DNA from: Okeania sp. KiyG1
Lineage (GTDB): Bacteria; Cyanobacteriota; Cyanobacteriia; Cyanobacteriales; Microcoleaceae
Assembly: GCF_014132355.1 (NCBI RefSeq)
Contig: NZ_BLZO01000057.1
Span: 49,140-113,139 of the forward strand
Reading direction: 5' to 3'
Length of the DNA stretch: 64,000 nt
In this document: positions 18,981 through 27,593 of the stretch, one piece after another
Numbering within the stretch: position 1 is the first letter of the stretch
How the letters are laid out: every line of letters begins with the position of its first letter
Notes under the pieces: generated by a model
Databases searched by the model: none
Seen by the model: the letters and a program-made list of their open reading frames with translations, nothing else
Told to the model about the DNA's origin: nothing
Translations under genes and position numbers: made by a program

Positions 18981-19218
18981 AAAAAAATTGCCCCCATGCT
19001 TTTTTCAGCTCATTAACTAGAGAAGCACTCATAAAACTTTTGACTTCAACAGCTATTTTTGTAGCACCTCGTTCTGCAGCAATCAATTTTTCGGCACCCA
19101 TATCAACTAAGACGTTACGAATGCCAATTCTAAGAACCAGTGGATCGTCAGTAATAGTCCAACCATCTTTTATTAAGGCAGTTTTGACAGTATCGTGATG
19201 AAAGTCCTTAGCAGCCAT

Positions 19219-19626
19219 GGGGTAGTTTTTCTGTAGTTTGATATTTAATTAATTGTAGGTTGGGTTAAGCGACAGTGCAACCCAACAAAATGTAGCTAGG
19301 AGTCAGGTATAATATAGACAGGACTTATATCATGTCCGGTAGCATCGGTATTGTATAGTAAATAGGCAACAGCTCATCTGGCAACAGGCAAGAAAAAAGC
19401 TTAAATTTCCTGTAGATACCCACGCTAACTTTATCAAGACTTACACAAAATCTGAAATTATGCACTACCTATAAGGGCGAATGCCATTCGCCCCTACTGG
19501 GTGCTTCTCTCCTATTAATATTCTGATGATTTTTATTGTTATAATTATTCTCACAGAAAAAAATCAAACTCAGTATTTCCATCTTCCTGCTGATAACTGA
19601 TAACTGATAACTGATAACTGAAAAAA
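19219..19626. other. intergenic between xisH and mnmE, repeats
   Basis: At about 19327 lies one end (ATATCATGTCCGGTAGCATC) of the MITE family seen whole at 22703-22854. At about 19478 is a GGGCGAATGCCATTCGCCC palindrome. At about 19590-19620 CTGATAA heptamers stop 6 bp before the mnmE start, so mnmE translation must start with little or no classical ribosome-binding site. Confidence 0.5.
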
Positions 19627-20997
19627 ATGACTACTATTGCCGCGATCGCTACTGCTATTATCCCCCAACAAGGAAGTGTGGGGATAGTCCGGATGTCTGG
19701 TTCTGAGGCAATGAAAATTGCTAAAACTCTATTTCATGCACCAGGGAAGCAGGTTTGGGAAACTCACCGCATTCTCTATGGTTATATTCGCCATCCCCAA
19801 ACTGGGCAGTTAGTAGATGAAGCTTTGTTATTAATTATGAAAGCTCCTCGTTCTTATACTCGTGAGGATATAGTTGAGTTTCACTGTCATGGTGGAATTA
19901 TTCCCATACAAAAAGTATTACAATTATGTATTGAGGCAGGGGCAAGACTGGCACAACCAGGGGAGTTTACTTTACGAGCTTTTTTAAATGGAAGACTGGA
20001 TCTGACTCAGGCGGAAAGTGTTGCGGATCTTGTGGGGTCTCAGTCTCCTGCCGCTGCTCAAGTTGCTTTGGCTGGTTTGCAAGGTAAGTTAGCTAGTCCA
20101 ATTCGTCAGTTAAGGGCTAACTGTATTGATATTTTAGCAGAGATAGAGGCTCGCATTGATTTTGAGGAAGATTTACCACCTTTGGATGAGTCGGGAATAA
20201 GTCAAAAAATGGATAGTATTTTGGTAGATTTGTCAAGAATATTAGCAAGTGCAAATCAAGGGGAATTGTTACGCAATGGTTTGAAGGTGGCTATTATCGG
20301 ACGTCCGAATGTGGGCAAGTCGAGTCTATTAAATGCCTGGAGTCGTAGCGATCGCGCTATTGTGACTAATCTTCCTGGCACTACGAGGGATGTGGTAGAG
20401 TCTCAGTTAGTGGTGGGTGGTATCCCGGTGCAGGTTTTGGATACAGCGGGTATTCGAGAAACTGAGGACCAGGTGGAAAAAATGGGGGTGGAGCGATCGC
20501 GTCGAGCGGCTGAGTCTGCTGACCTTGTTTTATTGACTATTGACGCTAGTGCTGGGTGGACGGAGTTAGATGAGGTTATTTATCAGCAGGTAAAACATCG
20601 TTCTTTAATTTTGATAATTAATAAGGTTGACCTGGTTAAGTCGGAATTTATGGAGTCTATTTTTTATCCAGAAACTATTAAGAATGTTGTGACTACAGCA
20701 GTGATTAATAATCAAGGAATTGAGGAACTGGAAGCAGCAATTATTAATTCTGTAAATTTGGGTGATTTGCAGGCAGAAAATCTAGATTTTGCTATTAATC
20801 AAAGGCAAGAAGCAGCTTTAACTAGGGCAAAGGTGGCTTTGGAGCAATGTTTAAATACAATTAAAAATAATTTACCTCTAGATTTTTGGACTATAGATTT
20901 AAGGGGAGCAATTTATGCTTTGGGGGAGGTTACGGGAGAGGATGTAACGGAGTCTGTTTTAGATAAAATTTTTAGTCGCTTTTGTATTGGGAAATAA
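19627..20997 (+). CDS. mnmE: tRNA modification GTPase MnmE (TrmE)
   Basis: The 456-residue protein has normal length. The N-terminal tetrahydrofolate-binding domain (about 1-118) contains [10 protein letters not shown] and FHCHGG. The helical domain carries the inserted G domain: P-loop GRPNVGKS at residue 225, the TTRD switch, [10 protein letters not shown], and NKVD. It ends in the invariant CIGK, whose cysteine is needed for tRNA modification. With MnmG it installs the carboxymethylaminomethyl group on U34 of several tRNAs. MnmG is not in the window. The gene is intact, although its 5' flank is a heptamer repeat. Confidence 0.97.
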   Translation: MTTIAAIATAIIPQQGSVGIVRMSGSEAMKIAKTLFHAPGKQVWETHRILYGYIRHPQTGQLVDEALLLIMKAPRSYTREDIVEFHCHGGIIPIQKVLQLCIEAGARLAQPGEFTLRAFLNGRLDLTQAESVADLVGSQSPAAAQVALAGLQGKLASPIRQLRANCIDILAEIEARIDFEEDLPPLDESGISQKMDSILVDLSRILASANQGELLRNGLKVAIIGRPNVGKSSLLNAWSRSDRAIVTNLPGTTRDVVESQLVVGGIPVQVLDTAGIRETEDQVEKMGVERSRRAAESADLVLLTIDASAGWTELDEVIYQQVKHRSLILIINKVDLVKSEFMESIFYPETIKNVVTTAVINNQGIEELEAAIINSVNLGDLQAENLDFAINQRQEAALTRAKVALEQCLNTIKNNLPLDFWTIDLRGAIYALGEVTGEDVTESVLDKIFSRFCIGK

Positions 20998-21925
20998 TTT
21001 CTCAGAGTTTTACTTTTGAGTCTCTTCTATATTTTGTCTGTCATCTCGATATTTGGGTATTTGGGTCATCATTCTCTATGATGCGAAGGGTGAAAAAATA
21101 ATGCTTAACTTAGGTGACACTTCAATTATTCTGAATAACTTTTTTTGATAATTAGCACCCCAGTTATACCAAATTGATAGATGTTTGCTACAAATATCTA
21201 GGGTATTTCTTAGAAGTCAACCCACCCTAACCCCTCCCAGGAGGGGAAGTCAGGAGTCAGGAGTCATAATGAATAGGTTCAATACCAGTTTTTACCTCAT
21301 AAATTTTCTTTTTTGTCAAAGGGACATATACTGTTAAGTCTTTTGGTCGCGTCAGCGGAATGGAGTTCTATTGCACTTATTATTCGTAACATTCTTTTTT
21401 CACAATGGTATTATTGTTAATTATTCTGATGTTTATATGAAATACAAAAAATTATGCTACTTATGAATCTCCCCTCCTTATACCTTAAAACTCTCTCTTC
21501 TTAACTTCCTAGTGCAGGATGGTAGAAATAACTAACCAGTTACAAAATCCTAAAAGCCTTACCAATCAAGACTTTTGACTGTATTGAGTGTGTCTTACAT
21601 TCTGAGGAAACCTCAGAATTACACACTCGCTTTTATAGCAGTCGAAGTAAAGGTTAGGACAGGTCAAAAGCTTAAAACTCAGACAACGTAATACTTTTCC
21701 TTCTTCCTTCTTCCTTCTTCCTTCTTTCTTCTGCTATAACTTTTGACTTTGAACTTCCGCGTAGCGGCACTGACTTCTGACTTTTGATTCCTGACTCCTG
21801 ACTCTTTTTGGAAGATTGAAAAAATTATGAGAATATTTGTGAATATTTGTGATAATTTATGATAATATTTTACAAAGTAAGGAAAACTAACGAAGTACAA
21901 ATTATTTAATCAAACTGTATTTCTG
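20998..21925. other. intergenic with two dispersed repeats
   Basis: 21088-21171 repeats the 84-bp segment found at 6938-7020. About 21164-21410 is a MITE-like element whose ends ATACCAAATTGATA and CAAAATGGTAT-type sequence are shared with 26068-26257. Tracts of CTTCCTTCTTCC follow near 21700. A 73-codon minus-strand frame here is composed of these reiterations and is not called. Confidence 0.5.
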
Positions 21926-22104
21926 GTAAAGCAGTATCGGAGGGCATCCGAGAACTGAGGTTAACCACCTGAACGACTGGGGACAACTCCACCTCTGGCT
22001 AGCTACTGCGTGAGTAGAGATAGTTAAGTGGTCTGAATGATCCAGTAATCCCTGATGCACGAGTATGGGAGAATCCACTCACTTTAGGGAGTGGAGTATG
22101 TCAA
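21926..22104 (+). mobile_element. IS200/IS605-type right end with candidate guide-type RNA segment
   Basis: The segment ends in a hairpin GAATCCACTC-ACTTTAGG-GAGTGGAG followed by TATGTCAA. This layout matches the right ends at 58714 and 51018 (GGATGTCAA after a GGGGATTCC-type hairpin). The 130 bases before it are unusually GC-balanced and full of short complementary blocks (GGGGACAACTCC, CCACCTCTGG, TGATGCACGAGTATGGG). In TnpB elements this region encodes the guide-type omega RNA. No tnpB precedes it, so it may be a relic, or an RNA kept after the gene was lost. Confidence 0.45.
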
Positions 22105-22146
22105 ATAACATAACAATATCAACATAATACATAAGGATAAAAACAA

Positions 22147-22539
22147 ATGAGTGGATTTATCGGAGCATTGTTTGGACTATTTAGCGGTAAGAAGGCCGAA
22201 GATCAGGGTAGCGGTGAAGCTTTTTTCCTAGATGCAGATAGTGCAAGTAGTCTTGGTGATGTAGATTTTATGCGGAAATCTATCGCAGTTAAGAGGAGCT
22301 ATCCCAAAGCAGCAGGTAAGATTAACTTGATAGAAGGAGAGACAGAAAAGAGTGCTTCTTCTATGCAAGTGAAAGAAATTATAGGAGAAACTAAAACTGC
22401 TTCTTCTAGCACATCTACTTCTAGTTCAACACAATCTTCTACATTTAACTCTACTCCTGTAAAACCTCGTACCGTTAGTAACTCTAATAGTGGACTAGAT
22501 TTCAAAAGTATGGCTCGTGATATCAAGAAAAAGAAATAA
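22147..22539 (+). CDS. small conserved cyanobacterial protein, unknown function
   Basis: The 130-residue protein starts with a glycine-rich segment (GFIGALFGLFSGKK), followed by a conserved-looking core, SSLGDVDFMRKSIAVKRSYP, which I recall from small cyanobacterial hypothetical proteins. A Ser/Thr-rich linker follows at about 78-105, then the basic end FKSMARDIKKKK. No membrane helix or catalytic motif is seen. The start is supported by the purine-rich AAGGATAAAAACAA just upstream. It stands alone after the IS605-type end. Confidence 0.6.
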   Translation: MSGFIGALFGLFSGKKAEDQGSGEAFFLDADSASSLGDVDFMRKSIAVKRSYPKAAGKINLIEGETEKSASSMQVKEIIGETKTASSSTSTSSSTQSSTFNSTPVKPRTVSNSNSGLDFKSMARDIKKKK

Positions 22540-22702
22540 TTACTTTTGCTAGATTTAGATGGCAAAGTAATTATTATCAATTTGACTGAAAAATATAGCA
22601 ATCCAATTTCAGGTTTGAAACTTTACCATTGAGTAAGTTTATTGCACAATGGCTAAGTTTTTATATCTACTGAGGATTACTATATTTTTTGTTTTCTGAG
22701 TA

Positions 22703-22854
22703 ATATCATGTCCGGTAGCATCGGTATTGTATAGAGAAGGTAAGGAAGAAGTAGGGGCGATTCGCGAATCGCCCCTACAAAGCAAGGAAAAACCTTATAT
22801 GACGGTAGATACTTCCCCAACTTTTACACAAACGATACCAACGGACACGATATA
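22703..22854. mobile_element. MITE with ATATCATGTCCGGTAGC-type termini
   Basis: The left end ATATCATGTCCGGTAGCATC is inverted at the right end as GATACCAACGGACACGATAT. A palindrome GGGGCGATTCGCGAATCGCC sits in the centre. Related termini occur at 19327, 24989-25157, 26768-26936 and 1079-1300, so this is a superfamily sharing the CCGGTT/CCGGAC core. Confidence 0.75.
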
Positions 22855-22968
22855 ATAGACATCTCCAAAAATCAAAAATAAAATCAATTATCGTAAAGAA
22901 ATTATCAGTTCTTTCCCCCCTATTCCCTATTCCCTATTCCCTATTCCCTCTTTTCTGGAGATGTCTAA

Positions 22969-23219
22969 TATCAATTTGATAAATGTTTACTACAAATAGC
23001 TAGGGTATTTTTTAGGAGTCAACCCACCCCTAACCCCTCCCAACCCACCCCTAACCCCGACCGTGGAGGGGAGGGGAAGTCAGGAGTCAGGAGTCGTATG
23101 GGAATGGCTTCAGTACCAATTTTTAGGTCATAAATTCTCTTTTTTGTCAAAGAGATATTTCCTGTACTTGTATTTTAATCACACTTATCATTCGTAGCAA
23201 ACATTTATCAAACTTGTAT
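22969..23219. mobile_element. MITE with ATCAATTTGATAAATGTTT termini
   Basis: The left end ATCAATTTGATAAATGTTTAC is inverted at the right end as GCAAACATTTATCAAACTTG. The centre holds CCCACCCCTAACCCCTCCC reiterations and AGTCAGGAGTCAGGAGTC. Related elements lie at about 21164-21410 and 26068-26257. Confidence 0.7.
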
Positions 23220-23240
23220 GATAAGTTCTTGCTGATTTTT

Positions 23241-23516
23241 AATTAAGGCTTGCTGATTAAATCTAAAAGCATTGATATATAAAGACTTTAGCCTTTTTGG
23301 TGTCGAAAGAAGTGCGCCTGTTTCATTCTAAAACGCTCTAAAAGTTAGTATTTTAGGCGCATAGTTGGGCAGAAAAATCAAGGGACAATTCTTACTTCTA
23401 TCTCCTCGCTCATTCCCATTTCTCCTGTATTCCCCTCCTGGGAGGGGAGGGGCGAGGGGTGGGTTGTCTCCTGTCTCCTACCCCTACTAAAAGACTTTTG
23501 AGCGCAAACCCTAATT
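23241..23516. mobile_element. MITE of the TTAGGGYTTGCTGA family, overlapping a gene end
   Basis: The left end is AATTAAGGCTTGCTGATTAAA and the right end GCAAACCCTAATT. It shares TTAGTATTTTAGGCGCATAG and GGCAGAAAAATCAAGGGA with 61845-62088. Its last bases contain the TAG stop codon (23511-23513) of the radical-SAM gene on the minus strand. Confidence 0.8.
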
Positions 23517-24173
23517 CTCGCCCAAACCTAACTGTCCCCAATAACCAGTAAATATCCGACTACCATCTTTCAGTACATGAATTTCTAGGCGATCGCTTGC
23601 CCAATTTAATTGATTTTTTAATGCTGGATTAAATACTCTCACTCTTTGATTACTAGAAGAAACTAAGGAATTAGGAGAATGAATAGCTAAAGTTTCTATA
23701 AATGGTCCGTCAATTAAAATATCTAACTGAGATAATAATTTTTCAGCTCCTTCTGGGGCATTTTTGGATTGCAATTCTCTGAGGGTAAACCCACTAAAAG
23801 ACATTACATTTAAACCACGAGCTTTTAAGATTTCTGCTAATTCTGCTAGTGCTGATGCTTGTAAAAAAGGCTCCCCTCCAGAAAATGTAACTCCTGTATT
23901 CCGAGGATTATTTAGTATTTTATTTGCTAGTTCTTCAATACTTATTAATTGGTTAATATCAAAATACCAAGAATCAGGATTAAAACATCCAGTACATCCA
24001 CGTTTACAACCTTGTACCCATACTACAGCACGACAACCAGGACCGTTGACTTCGGATTCATCAATATAGCCCATAATATTGAGATATCCTGATGGAATTT
24101 CTACTGGTGTTGTGGTTGATAATTTGGCTGTTAAGTTACTCATATTTCTATTTAATGCTTTTTTTATAGTCAA
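23511..24173 (-). CDS. radical SAM activating-enzyme-type protein (NrdG/PflA-like)
   Basis: The 220-residue protein binds a 4Fe-4S cluster through CKRGCTGC (CX3CX2C), preceded by GPGCRAVVWVQG, and contains the SAM-binding motif TFSGGEPFLQ. This is the pattern of glycyl-radical activases such as NrdG, but the glycyl-radical partner is not in the window. The protein downstream of the core (LDILIDGPFIE, SNQRVRV) also fits that family. A second ATG at 24143 is possible. The gene follows another radical-SAM gene with a 12-bp gap, so the two are probably co-transcribed. Its stop codon lies in a MITE end. Confidence 0.85.
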   Translation of the reverse strand: MTIKKALNRNMSNLTAKLSTTTPVEIPSGYLNIMGYIDESEVNGPGCRAVVWVQGCKRGCTGCFNPDSWYFDINQLISIEELANKILNNPRNTGVTFSGGEPFLQASALAELAEILKARGLNVMSFSGFTLRELQSKNAPEGAEKLLSQLDILIDGPFIETLAIHSPNSLVSSSNQRVRVFNPALKNQLNWASDRLEIHVLKDGSRIFTGYWGQLGLGEN

Positions 24174-24185
24174 ACAACCAGGATG

Positions 24186-24995
24186 TTATTTCTGTTTATA
24201 ACGAACAGGAATGTTAGTATTTTTGTGAATTTCTTCTGCAAAATTTTGTAACTTTTCTGGGCTAATACACTTTAATTTTTGTACTGCATAAGGACGATCG
24301 TCTGTATGATTTCCTCTGCCATCTAATTGACGTTTTATGGGTTTAGGTCGAGTGGGGGTGTTAAGTTGAATTTCATCTGGTTTGAGAGATTTTATCAAGT
24401 TAATATATTCTATTTTGTTTTGAGTATTCCATGGAGATAAAATCATTGTTTGGATTGCTAATTTACCTTGATATTTATCTCGAAAATCTTTGATGTTTTG
24501 CCAGATATCTGACAGATTTAATATTTCTGCGGGTCGATTTATTCCTTGTAGTTGTTTGAAGGTTACTGCATCTATTTTGATTGATACTCGATCTACTAAA
24601 GCTAAGGCTGATTTAACTTCTGGATTAGTTAAAGTTGTGCCATTTGTTAATACTAATATTGGTTTGTTTGTTAATTTTTTCGTTTCTTGTAGAATCTCTT
24701 TTAAATTCAGAGCTAATGTTGGTTCTCCACTGCCACTCAGAGTGATAATATCTACATCCCACGGCGCAAATTTTTGTAGATTTAATAATATTTCTGTGGT
24801 AGAGACATAGACTGAGCGATCGCTTATTTTTTGTTCGATTTCTCCTAATTGACAGTAAACACAATTGAAGGAACAGGTAGAAATTTTGCCTATGGGGTCT
24901 ATTCCTAGAGAGCGACCATATCGCCAAGATTTTACTGGTCCATAGACTGGTATAAATTCATCAGTTAATTTTGTAATCATTTGATTTGATATCAT
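24186..24995 (-). CDS. radical SAM protein of the COG0731 type
   Basis: The 269-residue protein has the cluster motif CSFNCVYC at about 37-44, after GRSLGIDPIGKIST, and a SAM motif DIITLSGSGEPTL. The segments PILVLTNGT and VSIKIDAV fit a TIM-barrel radical SAM enzyme related to the wybutosine-type group; the substrate is unknown. The first ATG (24995) lies inside the terminus of a MITE (CCGGACATGATAT). The next ATG at 24980 gives MITKLTDEFIPVYG and may be the ancestral start. It heads a likely two-gene operon with the activase-type gene. Confidence 0.85.
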   Translation of the reverse strand: MISNQMITKLTDEFIPVYGPVKSWRYGRSLGIDPIGKISTCSFNCVYCQLGEIEQKISDRSVYVSTTEILLNLQKFAPWDVDIITLSGSGEPTLALNLKEILQETKKLTNKPILVLTNGTTLTNPEVKSALALVDRVSIKIDAVTFKQLQGINRPAEILNLSDIWQNIKDFRDKYQGKLAIQTMILSPWNTQNKIEYINLIKSLKPDEIQLNTPTRPKPIKRQLDGRGNHTDDRPYAVQKLKCISPEKLQNFAEEIHKNTNIPVRYKQK

Positions 24996-25157
24996 GTCCG
25001 GTTGAATAATTATTTATAAGTGATTAGGGAGCAGGGACCCACCCCTCGCCCCTCCCCTCCCAGGAGGGAATTTGGGAGTAGGGAAAATAAAAAGATTTGC
25101 CCTGTACAGAAAGGATAGTTTTTTCATAACTAATTACTAATTATCCGGACATGATAT
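24989..25157. mobile_element. MITE with ATATCATGTCCGG termini, overlapping a start codon
   Basis: The left end ATATCATGTCCGG is perfectly inverted at 25145-25157. The inside includes the common CCCACCCCTCGCCCCTCCC tract. The left terminus holds the ATG of the radical-SAM gene on the minus strand, so the element sits where that gene's promoter should be. Confidence 0.85.
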
Positions 25158-25415
25158 GATTGATTTAATTTTTATTTCTCGCATTTGCATTGATTTATTA
25201 TCTATAAATAATTTAGCGCTTACGAGTTCTAAAAACCTCCTCCTTAATATTGCCTTTATTTATCCTCACCTATTTATTAAGAAGATAGATATAAGTAGAT
25301 ATTCTTTGAAGTATTGCAGTATACAAATATTCTTTTTTTACATAAATTAATAAACTGACAACATATAGGAAGTAGAGAGAAAGAATTATTCAGCAATTAA
25401 CAATTAACAATTAAT
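25158..25415. other. AT-rich spacer, no confident gene
   Basis: There is a 64-codon plus-strand frame, but it starts in the MITE end and has low-complexity I/L/F/Y content with no ribosome-binding site, so it is not called. Confidence 0.4.
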
Positions 25416-25563
25416 AATTACCTCTTCTTAAAACGGAATTGATTGACTAAAAGGATTTTTTTTGATTCTCTTGGTCGATTGGATATGGCGCAGGTTTCGG
25501 AGCCATCCCATCCTAGGTCATGCTCCGCAAACGACCGCTTTATCCCCTTAAAAGGGTCGGCTT
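25416..25563 (+). repeat. AATTACCTCT-family repeat, copy with insert
   Basis: The copy starts AATTACCTCTTCTTAAAACG and carries the same inner segment as the copy at 224-385 (TCGATTGGATATGGCG ... GCTCCGCAAACGACCGC). The pair shows an older repeat with a younger segment inserted. Confidence 0.65.
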
Positions 25564-26971
25564 CAAGGCGTGAATTGTTGAATGAATAATTATTAACCAT
25601 CAACTATTAATTATTAATTATTAATTATTAATTATTCCGTAACTTCTGTGTGATAATTGATTTTATTTTTATTATTGAACAAGAGTACGGGAGCAAGATG
25701 CTCCCACTATCGTGTCTGGTAACAAAAAATAATGACAATACACGACCACCCTTAACGAAGTCAGAACTCAGAAGTTAACCCACCCTAACCCCTCCCAACC
25801 CACCCCTAACCCCTCCCAACCCACCCTAACCCCTCCCAGGAGGGAAGTAGGGGATTTGAACTCCGCTCGAAAAATATTTCGCCTTAAAAGGTGGGGTTGC
25901 GCCACCCAATCCTGTTTGATAAATTATTTTTTTGAGTGTGAGCATCCTGGTTTAGTGCCGCTACCTGGAAGTTAAAAGTTATGCATTTAAAAGTCAATCA
26001 TTTTTGATTTGTAATTGTTCGCGCGATTTTGCAACCAGTTATTTCCCCCATCCTGCACTAGGAATAATACCAAATTGATAAATGTTTGCTACAAATAGTT
26101 AGGGTATTTATTCTAATGCGCGAATGCGCGAATGCAGAATGCATAGATTTAATACCATTTTTGATGTTTAAAATTACCTTTTTCGTGAAATAGACTTTAT
26201 TTGAAAGTCTTTTTATGGTGCTTATTATTCGTAACATTCTTTTTTCAAAATGGTATAAGGAGACTTGACATCAGGAATAGTCTCTTTTCTCTTATGTGAG
26301 CATCCTGGTCTAGAAAGTACGGAAGCAACAGTACGGGAGCAACAGTATGGGAGCAACAGTACGGGAGCAACAGTACGGGAGCAAGATGCTCCCACTATCG
26401 TGTCTGTTAACAAAAATAATGACAATACACCACCACCATTAACGAAGTCAGAAGTCAGAAGCGGTGCGACCCCGCGACGACGCCAGCTCGCTTGCGGAAT
26501 GCTGACCAAGAGAGGGAATGCGCACCAAGAGAGTCAGAAGTTATTTTTGTAACAGGGATTTGATCTCCGCTCCAAAAATATTTCGCCTTCAAAGGTGGAG
26601 TTGCGCGACCCAATCCTGTTTGATAAATTATTTTTTTAGTGTGAGCATCCTGGTCTAGTGCCGCTACGTGATAGAACTCCGTTCCACTTACGCGACAAAA
26701 AACTTTCTTCTTCTATTGCTGTTTCTTTTTCTTTCTTTCCTCCTGATATCAAATCCAGTGGGGTTGCACATAGAATCTGGTTATATAATATCTGTTTATA
26801 CTTCTATAATTACTTCAATATTTAATCGGACCGACTCCCCCACTCCCCTACTCCCTACTCCCCCACTCCCCTACTCCCTACTCCCCTACTCCCCCACTCC
26901 CAACTATATAATAAGTATTCAACCGGATGTGATATGACTCCTGACTCCTGACTCCTGACTCCTATTTAAAC
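25564..26971. other. 1.4 kb intergenic region built of repeats
   Basis: It contains, in order: a GGGAGCAAGATGCTCCC palindrome near 25690; CCCACCCCTAACCCCTCCC reiterations; an AAATATTTCGCC box repeated near 25880 and 26575; a MITE-like element at about 26068-26257; five 15-bp units based on ACGGGAGCAACAGT at about 26317-26390; and the MITE at 26768-26936. Short open frames here are built from these repeats. No gene is supported. Confidence 0.6.
26768..26936. mobile_element. MITE related to 1079-1300
   Basis: The left end ATAGAATCTGGTTATATAAT and the right end TATTCAACCGGATGTGATAT form an imperfect inverted repeat. The core is made of CCCCTACTCCC reiterations, as in the copy at 1.1 kb. Confidence 0.65.
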
Positions 26972-27589
26972 TTACTTTCGCATGGATAAACCAATTCGTT
27001 TTAACTTTTCATTTATTTCCAAAACTCTTACTTTTACTACTTGCCCAACTTTCACAACTTGCTTTGGATCTTTAACAAAATAATCTGCTAATTGAGAGAT
27101 ATGTACTAACCCATCTTGATGTACTCCCACATCAACAAAAGCTCCAAAATTAGCGACATTAGTTACTATTCCTTCCAACTCCATTCCTACTTCTAAATCT
27201 TTAATTTCTTTAATTCCTTCTCTAAAAGTTGCATACTTAAATTCTGCTCTAGGGTCGCGTCCTGGTTTTTCCAATTCACTGATAATATCTTTGAGTGTTG
27301 GTTCGCCAATTTTATCGGTTACATACTTTTTTAAATCCAGAGATTTTACTCTATTTGAGATTTGATTAATCTGATTTATCGATACAGCTAAATCTTGAGC
27401 TATATTTTCTACCACTGAATAACTTTCTGGATGTACTGCGGTATTATCTAAAGGATTTTCACCACTCCGAATTCGTAAAAAACCAGCACAAAGTTCAAAA
27501 GTTTTCCCTCCCAATTTTGACACTTTCAAAATTTCTTGACGATTCTTAAAAGCTCCATTTTCATTCCGATATTTAACTAAATTTTTCAT
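26972..27589 (-). pseudogene. duplicated 3' end of tex
   Basis: From the ATG at 27589 this frame gives 205 residues nearly identical to the last 205 residues of the complete Tex next to it: helix-hairpin-helix region NLVKYRNENGAFKNRQEIL and the S1 domain with GAFVDVGVHQDGLVHISQL. The copies are spaced exactly 622 bp apart and differ by only a few bases, so the duplication is recent. It lacks the YqgF and N-terminal domains. It could be translated as a free S1-domain protein, but is more likely an inert fragment. Confidence 0.85.
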
Positions 27590-27593
27590 GATA

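Larger units (their letters stand above)
18478..19218 (-). pseudogene. xisH: xisH, interrupted by two MITEs and a nonsense codon
   Basis: The N-terminal half (19218 to about 18982) is a good XisH: AAKDFHHDTVKTALIKDGW, GAEKLIAAERG, KIAVEVKSF and LKKAWGQF. It then runs into the GGCGTTGCTGA MITE at 18773-18980 and the AGGACTTACGCA MITE at 18669-18758. The C-terminal part resumes at about 18655 with LRQIYLAVERNVFETFF and ends at 18478 overlapping xisI. This part also holds a TAA at 18553-18555. XisH has a PD-(D/E)XK-like fold; the EVK motif is in the surviving first half. Joining the halves would still leave a premature stop. Confidence 0.85.
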
